Source of the DNA: an uncultured Lachnospiraceae bacterium
GTDB taxonomy: Bacteria > Bacillota_A > Clostridia > Lachnospirales > Lachnospiraceae
Length of the DNA: 13,348 nucleotides
Direction: 5' to 3'
Assembly: GCA_902773195.1 (NCBI GenBank)
Contig: CACYDL010000103.1
Location: 1-13,348, forward strand
The position numbers and the translations under genes are program-made. Position 1 is the stretch's first letter; each line of letters opens with the position of its first letter. The notes under the pieces were generated by a model. The model saw only the letters and a program-made list of their open reading frames with translations. It was not told the DNA's origin and made no database searches. This document shows positions 7,570 through 13,233 of the stretch, one piece after another.

Positions 7570-7794
7570 CGTTTCCGTCGTGCCTGTCAGATGATTCCTT
7601 CCCGCGGCCGCTTCCACCGCGCCTCACAGAGATTCCTTCCCGCAGCCGCTTCCGCCGCGCCTCGGAGTGATTCATTCCCGCAGCAGCTTCCGCCGCACCT
7701 CGGAGAGATTCCTTCCCGCGGCCGCTTCCGCCGCACCTCGGAAAGATTCATTCCCGCAGCAGCTTCCGCCGCACCTCGGAGAGATTCATTCCCG
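7570..7794 (-). repeat. 38-bp tandem array copying the 3' end of larC
   Basis: Units start at 7593, 7631, 7669, 7707, 7745 and 7783 with an exact 38-bp period; the last is a partial copy inside larC, and 7570-7592 is a decayed copy. Units 7669-7706 and 7745-7782 are identical, while 7593, 7631 and 7707 share a CCTT variant, giving an A-B-A alternation near the gene. On the minus strand a unit reads as the LarC tail MNLSEVRRKLLRE, whose TGA overlaps the next unit's ATG as ATGA; this is why the period is 38 and not 39. The array fills the larC-hydrolase gap almost up to the hydrolase ribosome site. Conservation falls with distance from larC. Confidence 0.93.
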
Positions 7795-9289
7795 TCCGGT
7801 CGGCGATCTCCGCCAGATCCTCATACTCGGCCTTCACGCGGGTCACGCCGAATCCCTCGCTCTTCTTGACGCGGACGTCCCCGAACTCGCCTGTCAGTAC
7901 CGTCGCGGAACGCTCCAGGGCATAGCGGCGCATCGCGGATTCGCGGACCCCGATGGTGGTCGTGTGGCGGAAGATCAGGGAGACCATTCTCTCCCTGTCC
8001 CCGGGACGGCACAGGCAGCACAGCAGTACGGCGGGCCTGCTTTTCTTCATGCCGATGGGCTCCGTCCAGACGTCCAGGGCCCCGGCCTCCAGGAGTCTGC
8101 CGCAGGCGTAGCCCACGTCCTCCCCTGTCATGTCGTCGATATTGCAGCGGAGCTCCAGAACCTCTTCCACCTTTCCGGAGGATACTTCCGGCAGGGCGCC
8201 GGAACGGACACCCGGGCAGGCGTCCGGCTGCGTCTCCGGGCGGGTCTCCGAACGTGCCTCCGGGCAGGCGTCCGGCTGAGCATCCGCGTGGACGCCTCTC
8301 CCGCGGGCCGGCGTCTCCTCCCCGGTCTCGCCCAGAAAAACTCTCACGCAGTTGGCCTGGGGGAAATCCTTTGTCCCCATGCCGTACCCGATCCGCTCGA
8401 CGCTCATGGCCGGCTGGGCGCCGAAGGAATCGGCGAAATGCCTCAGAAGCGCCGCCCCGGTGGGGGTGCAGAGCTCCCCGGACACAGTGCCGCCGTAGGT
8501 AGGCACCCCGCGGAGAAGATACGCGGTGGCCGGCGCGGGAACCGGAAGGATCCCGTGGGCGCAGTGGACGTGGCCGCTGCCGACGTGAACCGGGGAGACA
8601 CAGATCCGCTCCGGCGCCAGCTCCTCGATCAGCATCGAGACCGCCGTGACGTCCGCCACCGCGTCCATGGCGCCCACTTCATGAAAATGAATCTGCGTGA
8701 CGGATATTCCGTGGGCGTGGCTCTCCGCCTCCGCGATCATGGAATACACGGCGAGCAGGCTGCTTCTGACGGCTTCAGAGACATGCAGCCCCGCCGCGGC
8801 CGCCTCGATATCCGCCATGCTCCGGTGCACATGAGAGTGGCCGTGCTCGTGCTCTCCGTGGGAGTGCTCGTGCTCTCCATGAGAGTGCTCATGTTCTTCA
8901 TGGCCGTGATTGTGCCCGCCGTGGAAATGCTCGTGCTCTCCATGAGAGTGATCATGTTCTTCGTGGCCGTGATCGTGCTCTCCGCGGAAATGCTCGTGCT
9001 CTCCATGAGAGTGATCATGTTCTTCGTGGTCGTGATCGTGCCCGCCGTGGTCGTGATCGTGCTCATACCCGTGGCCGGCGCCTTCCTCCTCCCCGTCCAC
9101 AAAGACTCTCATCTTTGTGCCGCGGATCCCGCATTTCTCGGCGGCCTCCGCCTCAAATCTCACGCCGGGAATTCCGGCGGCGTTCAGCTTCTCCAGGAAA
9201 GCGGCGCGGTCCGGCAAAAGCTCCAGCAGCGCCGCGGCGAGCATATCCCCCGCCGCGCCCATGGCGCACTCGATGTATAATGTTCTCAT
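7748..9289 (-). CDS. larC: Nickel-pincer cofactor nickel insertase LarC (unsplit)
   Basis: CTP-dependent enzyme that inserts nickel into the pincer nucleotide made by LarB and LarE, completing the cofactor of LarA-type racemases. Residues 1-70 open with the family start MRTLYIECAMGAAGDM; 73-156 is a very His-rich stretch, likely nickel binding; 157-320 continues the first domain (HFHEVGAMDAVAD, CTPTGAALL); 321-376 is a repetitive linker; 377-513 is the LarC2 domain (VLELRCNIDDMTGE, GMKKSRPA). In Lactiplantibacillus plantarum the two halves are separate frames joined by ribosomal frameshifting; here they are one frame. At 513 residues it is longer than usual (about 400) because of the His tract and linker. 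The ATG is 4 nt after larB, with AAGGG inside the larB end at 8-nt spacing. The stop at 7748-7750 lies within the 38-bp array. Confidence 0.95.
   Translation of the reverse strand: MRTLYIECAMGAAGDMLAAALLELLPDRAAFLEKLNAAGIPGVRFEAEAAEKCGIRGTKMRVFVDGEEEGAGHGYEHDHDHGGHDHDHEEHDHSHGEHEHFRGEHDHGHEEHDHSHGEHEHFHGGHNHGHEEHEHSHGEHEHSHGEHEHGHSHVHRSMADIEAAAAGLHVSEAVRSSLLAVYSMIAEAESHAHGISVTQIHFHEVGAMDAVADVTAVSMLIEELAPERICVSPVHVGSGHVHCAHGILPVPAPATAYLLRGVPTYGGTVSGELCTPTGAALLRHFADSFGAQPAMSVERIGYGMGTKDFPQANCVRVFLGETGEETPARGRGVHADAQPDACPEARSETRPETQPDACPGVRSGALPEVSSGKVEEVLELRCNIDDMTGEDVGYACGRLLEAGALDVWTEPIGMKKSRPAVLLCCLCRPGDRERMVSLIFRHTTTIGVRESAMRRYALERSATVLTGEFGDVRVKKSEGFGVTRVKAEYEDLAEIADRTGMNLSEVRRKLLRE
8213..8310 (-). 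repeat. 48-bp in-frame repeat in the LarC interdomain linker
   Basis: The 18-mer CGGGCAGGCGTCCGGCTG occurs at 8213-8230 and 8261-8278, 48 bp apart. It encodes two 16-residue units starting QPDACPEARSETRPET... and QPDACPGVRSGALPEV, each with one Cys. The repeat keeps frame and lies exactly between the LarC1-like and LarC2-like domains, the region that in split LarC proteins carries the frameshift junction. The linker is low-complexity and probably disordered. Confidence 0.8.
8820..9075 (-). repeat. 63-bp in-frame His-rich repeats in larC
   Basis: CATGAGAG starts at 8878, 8941 and 9004 on the plus strand, giving a 63-bp period and at least three copies. Each encodes a 21-residue unit of the form EEHxHSHGEHEHxxGxHxHGH. 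Flanking sequence holds further HDH and HEH pairs. Together they form the His-rich region at residues 73-156, which in LarC and other nickel chaperones is a metal-binding or storage tract. The nucleotide identity of the units suggests recent expansion. Confidence 0.9.
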
Positions 9290-9293
9290 TCCC

Positions 9294-10064
9294 TTATCCC
9301 TTCACGTGATTGATCATTCCGGCCTGATATCCCGCGCCGAAACCGTTGTCGATGTTGACCACGCTGACCCCGCTGGCACAGGAATTCAGCATGGACAGAA
9401 GCGCCGAGACGCCGCCGAAGGACGCCCCGTAGCCCACGCTGGTCGGCACGGCGATGACCGGGCAGTCCGCGAGGCCCCCGATCACGCTTGCCAGCGCGCC
9501 TTCCATTCCCGCCACCGCGATGATCACGGACGCGGACATGATCTCGTCCAGATGCTTCATCAGGCGGTGAAGACCCGCGACGCCCACGTCGTAGAGGCGG
9601 ACGACTTCATTTCCCAGAAATTCCGCCGTCAGAGCCGCTTCCTCCGCCACGGGAATGTCGCTGGTGCCTCCCGTCGCGACCACGACGCGACCGTGTCCTC
9701 CGGGAGAAGGCATCTCCCCGACGATCCCGATCCTCGCGTCCCCGTGATAGCGGAAGACGATCCCTTCCTCCGCCCGGAAGGCCTCCGCGATCCTCGCGGC
9801 CGGCTCCGCGGACAGACGTGTGATCAGAATTCTCTCCTGTCCCGCCGCGGTCATGGCCCGTATGATGCCGATGATCTGCTCCGTCGTTTTTCCCGCTCCG
9901 TAGATCACCTCTCCGGCTCCCTGGCGCAGCCCGCGGTGCATGTCCACCTTGGCATAGCCGAGCTCCTCAAAGGGCGCTGTCTTCAGCTTCAGCACCGCCT
10001 CCTCGGCGGTGACGTCTCCTCCCGCGACCTTCCTCAGAAGATCATAGATTTCGTTCTGGTCCAT
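9294..10064 (-). CDS. larB: Nickel-pincer cofactor biosynthesis protein LarB
   Basis: Carboxylase/hydrolase that converts nicotinic acid adenine dinucleotide to pyridinium-3,5-biscarboxylic acid mononucleotide, the first step of nickel-pincer cofactor synthesis. Length 256 is typical. Family motifs: DMHRGLRQGAGEVIYGAGKT (41-60), a PurE-like domain with VVVATGGTSDIPVAEEA (126-142), VAGMEGALASVIGG and VPTSVGYG, and Cys229 in LNSCASG just before VVNIDNGFGAGY, matching the cysteine that bonds the substrate in LarB. ATG at 10064 has GGAG at a 7-nt spacing. It is the first gene of the minus-strand lar unit and has a good extended -10 promoter. LarE (sulfur donor) and the LarA racemase must be encoded elsewhere if the pathway is complete. 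Confidence 0.96.
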   Translation of the reverse strand: MDQNEIYDLLRKVAGGDVTAEEAVLKLKTAPFEELGYAKVDMHRGLRQGAGEVIYGAGKTTEQIIGIIRAMTAAGQERILITRLSAEPAARIAEAFRAEEGIVFRYHGDARIGIVGEMPSPGGHGRVVVATGGTSDIPVAEEAALTAEFLGNEVVRLYDVGVAGLHRLMKHLDEIMSASVIIAVAGMEGALASVIGGLADCPVIAVPTSVGYGASFGGVSALLSMLNSCASGVSVVNIDNGFGAGYQAGMINHVKG

Positions 10065-10121
10065 TGACGTTCTCCGTTTTTATGTCCCCGCCGGCTCCGC
10101 CGCCGGGGCGGTCTTTTTGAC

Positions 10122-10150
10122 AGTATAGCATACAAGTTCCGGCGTGATAA
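10122..10150 (-). promoter_or_regulatory. Candidate extended -10 promoter for larBC
   Basis: On the minus strand TGCTATACT (10122-10130) is an extended -10 element. TTATCA at 10145-10150 lies 17 bp upstream as a weak -35. Transcription would start near 10115 and give a leader of about 50 nt. The leader contains a strong GC hairpin at 10086-10108 (nine of ten pairs, 3-nt loop) shortly before the ribosome site; no T-run follows it in the larB direction, so it is not an obvious attenuator terminator. Confidence 0.55.
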
Positions 10151-10196
10151 CCGCACCGAAAAGAAAAAGATGGGATCCCGGGTCTTCCTCTTTATC

Positions 10197-10243
10197 AAAA
10201 AAACAGAACGCCCGCCGCCTCTTTGCGGCAGGCAGAGGCGGCG
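10197..10243 (-). terminator. Probable terminator after the DUF1848 gene
   Basis: On the minus strand a 9-bp stem CGCCGCCTC/GAGGCGGCG (10235-10243 with 10213-10221) encloses a 13-nt loop and is followed, after about 9 nt, by seven Ts (10197-10203). The gap between stem and T-run is longer than usual. A competing smaller stem GCCGC/GCGGC overlaps it. It begins 18 nt after the DUF1848 stop. Confidence 0.5.
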
Positions 10244-10261
10244 GACAGGTCAAACGAAGCA

Positions 10262-11194
10262 TCATATTTCGAACAGGGAAATCTGAGGGTCGATCCAGGA
10301 GCTCTGGGGAACTTCATGCACCACGTCGTCCTCCCGGGGCCCGCCGATCAGAAACGGCGACGCCGGGTCGTGGAGGCGGCTGTTCTCCCGCACCGCGGCC
10401 GGGCTGCTGTTGGCGTAGCAGTAGCGGCACAGGTGCCGGCAGCTGTCGTAGGCGCCGATATCGCAGGCGAGATAGCAGGCGCACTCCGCGCGGTTCGGCG
10501 CTCTCTTCGGAACGATGAGCTTTTTTCCGATGGCTCTTTCATACATTCCCACGGTCATGCAACCGGAGCAGTCAGCCCCGTAAGGCGCCAGCTCGTCTCC
10601 CTCCGCGCAGGGTCTCACCGTCATCCCCGCGGCCTCAGCCGCCCGGATGATCTGCCTTCCCAGGAAGAGACGCTCCTCCCGCGTCACCTCCCTGGCCTCC
10701 GGAAAATTCCTTCTGACCTTCCGGTAGAGATCGATGAAGCTGATCACCACGGTCTCCGTATAGCCGGAGAGAGCTTCCGCCATCTTCTCAAACGCCCGGA
10801 CGTGGTACTCCGCGGTATATTTTTCCGTGATCAGAATCGGATCGTACCGCCACCCCACCGAGCGGACGCCCACCCGCCGGGAGAGCTCCCGGAAGTCCTC
10901 CAGAAGTCTGTGCTTGTCGGGCACGTTCGGCTCGATGTCCCGCCCGTAGGGCGTGATCGTCACATACCAGAACTGGCCGTAATCCTCCAGGAGATCCATG
11001 TGCGGGAACATCGGGGCGGGATTTTTCGTGCAGAATCCTATCACGTCGACGACCGAAGGATCCAGACGGTACCTGCTGACGCTGACCGGGTTGAAGGGAT
11101 TCCTCACGCAGACAAAGCCTTCCCTCAGGCGGTTGGCGAACCACCGGGAGTAGAAGGCGGGTATATCCGTGCGCTGTCCCGTGTTGATGATCAT
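10262..11194 (-). CDS. DUF1848 family protein with C-terminal Cys cluster
   Basis: Function unknown; 310 residues, full length for the family, no signal peptide or membrane segment. The N-terminal part shows family features FVCVRNPFNPVSVSRYRLDP (27-46), VIGFCTKNPAPM (51-62) and YVTITPYGRDIEPNVP. The C-terminal part is rich in Cys: 196, 209, 212, 238, 240, 244, 252, 256 and 259. Cys252, 256 and 259 form CRHLCRYC, the CX3CX2C spacing of a radical-SAM [4Fe-4S] site, but placed at the C-terminus, not near the N-terminus. An Fe-S protein, possibly radical-SAM-like, is therefore a reasonable inference. ATG at 11194 follows GGGAG at about 7 nt. The gene stands alone: a terminator follows it, and a repeat-filled gap separates it from the divergent ThuA-like gene. 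Confidence 0.88.
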   Translation of the reverse strand: MIINTGQRTDIPAFYSRWFANRLREGFVCVRNPFNPVSVSRYRLDPSVVDVIGFCTKNPAPMFPHMDLLEDYGQFWYVTITPYGRDIEPNVPDKHRLLEDFRELSRRVGVRSVGWRYDPILITEKYTAEYHVRAFEKMAEALSGYTETVVISFIDLYRKVRRNFPEAREVTREERLFLGRQIIRAAEAAGMTVRPCAEGDELAPYGADCSGCMTVGMYERAIGKKLIVPKRAPNRAECACYLACDIGAYDSCRHLCRYCYANSSPAAVRENSRLHDPASPFLIGGPREDDVVHEVPQSSWIDPQISLFEI

Positions 11195-11236
11195 GACACT
11201 CTCCCTGAAACGGCCGGCTTTCGAGCGAAAAGAAAC

Positions 11237-11326
11237 ATTCCTCCGCCCCGCCGGTCACAGGCAGGAGGCGCTGACCGCAGAGGCCGGCAGGTATTCCTCC
11301 GCCCCGCCGGTCACAGGCAGGAGGCG
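11237..11326. repeat. 56-bp-spaced direct repeat with internal inverted repeat
   Basis: A 34-bp block beginning ATTCCTCCGCCCCGCCGGTC is present identically at 11237-11270 and 11293-11326, a 56-bp period. Inside each block CCTCC and GGAGG can pair as a hairpin. The block lies just upstream of the DUF1848 start and on that strand presents GGAGGAAT. No gene can be supported here. It may be an operator pair, a decayed gene end or a slippage product. Confidence 0.85.
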
Positions 11327-11360
11327 TTCCTCGCATGGGATGGAAATCCCCGTGTATTCA

Positions 11361-11369
11361 TGTTATGCT
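11361..11369 (+). promoter_or_regulatory. Candidate extended -10 for the ThuA-like gene
   Basis: TGTTATGCT resembles an extended -10 box with four of six matches to TATAAT. The -35 region 17 bp upstream reads TGGAAA, which is poor. A start near 11376 would place all three downstream hairpin repeats in the leader of the ThuA-like gene. Confidence 0.3.
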
Positions 11370-11382
11370 TTTCCCGTCTCGT

Positions 11383-11487
11383 GCCGCCTGAAGGACCGGC
11401 GGCGGAACGGAGCTTGGGCCGCCTGAAGGACCGGCGGCGGAAAGATCTCATGCCGCCTGAAACACCGGCGGCGGAACGGAGCTGATG
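11383..11487 (+). repeat. Three tandem GCCGCC...GGCGGC hairpin units in the ThuA-gene leader
   Basis: GCCGCCTG starts at 11383, 11418 and 11452 (35- and 34-bp spacing). Each unit can fold GCCGCC against GGCGGC across a loop of about 9 nt. Units 1 and 3 share the following CGGAACGGAGCT, which in unit 3 is the ribosome site of the ThuA-like gene, so the duplicated block includes a decoy copy of that site near 11404-11414. Units 1 and 3 differ at two loop bases (GG versus AC). The tail of unit 2 is different. No T-run follows any hairpin. Confidence 0.85.
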
Positions 11488-12183
11488 ATGAGAGAAATAA
11501 AAGTACTGTTTCTGGCCGGAGACTACTGGCACCCTGTCGAGATCGTGAGAAGAGGCCTGTCCTCTTTCAGAGATCTTCTCTCCGGAATTCAGACAGACGT
11601 CGTGGAGGACGCAAAAGATATCCTGACGCCCGAAATGCTGCGTCAGTATGACGTCTGCGTGTGCGCGAAGGCCAATGAAATCACTGCCGCCAACAGAAAT
11701 CCCTGGTTTGAGGCCGGCGTCACGGAAGTCACGCCGCAGACCTTCCGGAGCTGGATCAGCGAAGGGCACGGTTTTCTGTCACTTCACGCGGGCAATTCCT
11801 TCTTTGCCGAGGACAAAGGGGATCCGGTATTTGACGGGCCCAACCGGGATTACATCGAACTTGTGGGAAACAGCTTCAAAAACCATCCGCCGCGCTGCCC
11901 TGTGACGTACACGCCGCTCCGGGAGCACCCGGTTCTCCGGGGCGTCTCTGCCTTTACGGTAAGAGACGAGCACTATCAGCTTGAAAATCTGTCAGACGAC
12001 CGGGACGTCTTTCTGGTCTCCACGTCCGATACCGGGCTGAAGCAGCCTGCGGGATATGAGCGCGTCATCGGGAAGGGGAGACTGGTCGTACTGACCCCCG
12101 GGCATACACTGGCGGTCTGGCAGAACACGGACTTTCAGCTTATGCTGAGCAATGCGCTCCGGTATCTGGCCGGTTTCCGGTGA
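11488..12183 (+). CDS. ThuA-like domain protein
   Basis: Class I glutamine-amidotransferase-like fold of the ThuA (trehalose utilisation) family; 231 residues, cytoplasmic. Visible family features are the N-terminal strand IKVLFLAGDYWHP, the nucleophile-elbow-like LSLHAGNSFF with a preceding GHGF, HPVLRGVSAFTVRDEHYQL, and GRLVVLTPGHTLAVW near the end. The biochemical role of the family is not settled; members cluster with sugar-catabolic genes. Two ATGs stand in tandem at 11485 and 11488; the second is preferred because GGAG at 11478-11481 is 6 nt from it but only 3 nt from the first. The next gene is convergent, 48 bp away, and encodes an FAH-family enzyme, consistent with a carbohydrate or keto-acid pathway but not proof of one. 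Confidence 0.85.
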   Translation: MREIKVLFLAGDYWHPVEIVRRGLSSFRDLLSGIQTDVVEDAKDILTPEMLRQYDVCVCAKANEITAANRNPWFEAGVTEVTPQTFRSWISEGHGFLSLHAGNSFFAEDKGDPVFDGPNRDYIELVGNSFKNHPPRCPVTYTPLREHPVLRGVSAFTVRDEHYQLENLSDDRDVFLVSTSDTGLKQPAGYERVIGKGRLVVLTPGHTLAVWQNTDFQLMLSNALRYLAGFR

Positions 12184-12231
12184 CGGGGAGCCTCTCCGCA
12201 GGGCCCGTCTGCGCTTCCGCTCCGCGCGGAT

Positions 12232-13062
12232 TTACCCGATCCTGTTCGTGAGCCTGCCGATCCCGTCCGCCTCGCAGACAACCACGTCTCCCTTTTTCAG
12301 ATATCTGGGCGGCGTAAATCCCATGCCTACGCCGGCGGGCGTCCCCATGGAAATGATCGTGCCGGCCGTAAGGGTCATGCCCGCGGAGAGATCTTCTATC
12401 ACATCCCCGATCCCGAAGATCCAGTCCGACGTGCTGCCATTCTGGCGCAGCTCGCTATTTACATAGCAGCGAATGCCGATCTTCGGGGGATACGGGAATT
12501 CATCGGCCGTGACGATCCAGGGCCCGATCGGGGTAAAGCCGTCCAGGCTTTTTCCTAAGTAAAACTGTTTATGCCGGGTCTGGATTTCTCTGGCGGAGAT
12601 ATCGTTGAGGATCGTATAGCCGAAGATGTATTCCGCCGCGTCCTCCTTTCTGACCCGGCAGGCGTCCTTCCCGATAATGACGGCGACCTCCGCCTCATAA
12701 TCCACCTGAGCCGTCACTTCAGGATGGCTGTCCACGATACCGTTGTCAGGGACCGCCTCATTGACGCGTTTCGAGAAATAGACGGCATAATTTTCCCTTA
12801 CCATCGTCGGATGAAATTTCGCCGCTTCGTTCGTATGATCGGCAAAATTCATGCCGAGACAGATGACGTCGTGGGACGGTCTCGGAATCGGGGCAAGAAG
12901 CGCGACCTCACTGAGAGGAATGCCGCTGTCCGGCAGCCCGGAGGGAAGGCCTTTCCGGATCAGGTCTTCCATCGATGTGACGCCGGGAACCGGAATGATG
13001 TCCGTGCCGGCGGCGACTCCCACCGCTTCTCTGTTTTCGTAAAGGAATGTTGCAAGTCTCAT
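12232..13062 (-). CDS. Fumarylacetoacetate hydrolase (FAH) family protein
   Basis: Metal-dependent enzyme of the FAH superfamily, whose members cleave or decarboxylate C-C bonds in beta- or 2-keto acids (for example 2-hydroxyhepta-diene-dioate isomerases and acylpyruvases). The 276-residue chain has a small N-terminal domain (1-60) and the catalytic domain: CLGMNFADHTNEA (68-80), metal ligands Glu123 and Glu125 in VDYEAEVAVIIG, Asp154 in ILNDISARE, then GKSLDGFTPIGPWIVT (170-185) and GTPAGVGMGFTPPRYLKKGD (240-259). The exact substrate cannot be read from sequence. ATG at 13062 is chosen (AAAGGA upstream, and RLATF is a usual family start); an in-frame TTG at 13086 would add 8 residues but has a badly spaced site. 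It has its own promoter behind a terminator. Confidence 0.93.
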   Translation of the reverse strand: MRLATFLYENREAVGVAAGTDIIPVPGVTSMEDLIRKGLPSGLPDSGIPLSEVALLAPIPRPSHDVICLGMNFADHTNEAAKFHPTMVRENYAVYFSKRVNEAVPDNGIVDSHPEVTAQVDYEAEVAVIIGKDACRVRKEDAAEYIFGYTILNDISAREIQTRHKQFYLGKSLDGFTPIGPWIVTADEFPYPPKIGIRCYVNSELRQNGSTSDWIFGIGDVIEDLSAGMTLTAGTIISMGTPAGVGMGFTPPRYLKKGDVVVCEADGIGRLTNRIG

Positions 13063-13148
13063 ATCCGTTGATCCTTTCTGTGCCAAATCTCCTGTCTGTC
13101 AGTATCCGGCAGATGCTGCTTCGTGACCGGATCCCGGTTGATAATCGT

Positions 13149-13178
13149 ATCGTAAACGCCTCTCGTAGAATTTGTCAA
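13149..13178 (-). promoter_or_regulatory. Promoter of the FAH-family gene
   Basis: On the minus strand a consensus TTGACA (13173-13178) is followed after 18 bp by TACGAT (13149-13154), or after 17 bp by the weaker TTACGA. Transcription would start near 13141, giving a leader of about 80 nt. It lies immediately after a terminator-like hairpin of the upstream gene, so the FAH gene is probably its own transcription unit. Confidence 0.6.
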
Positions 13179-13181
13179 ACG

Positions 13182-13209
13182 CGATAAGGCCGGCATCAGG
13201 CACCGGCCT
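13182..13209 (-). terminator. Terminator-like hairpin after the right-edge gene
   Basis: AGGCCGG (minus strand, 13203-13209) and CCGGCCT (13087+100, that is 13187-13193) form a perfect 7-bp stem with a 9-nt loop, 24 nt beyond the stop of the partial gene. The following bases TTATCGCGTTTG are only moderately T-rich, so termination strength is uncertain. Confidence 0.5.
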
Positions 13210-13233
13210 CTCTGTGAAAAGGTAAGAGGCGGC

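Noticed and set aside
7550..7675. N-terminal extension of the cysteine hydrolase to ATG 7675
   Set aside because: The added residues come from the decayed 38-bp array, have an Arg/Gly-rich composition and no family match, while ATG 7549 has a strong ribosome site.
7570..7794. Possible CRISPR array in the 38-bp repeats
   Set aside because: The units are head-to-tail with no unique spacers, and they derive from the larC coding end. No cas genes are present.
7667..9280. 537-codon plus-strand frame including a hydrophobic stretch that looks like several membrane helices (about 8820-9080)
   Set aside because: It is antisense to larC; the hydrophobic segment is the reverse complement of His/Glu codons (Met, Val, Leu, Phe), not a real membrane protein.
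10086..10119. Strong hairpin followed by TCTTTTT on the plus strand as a terminator
   Set aside because: No plus-strand gene ends upstream of it; the region is antisense to larB on the left. It is better described as a hairpin in the larB leader.
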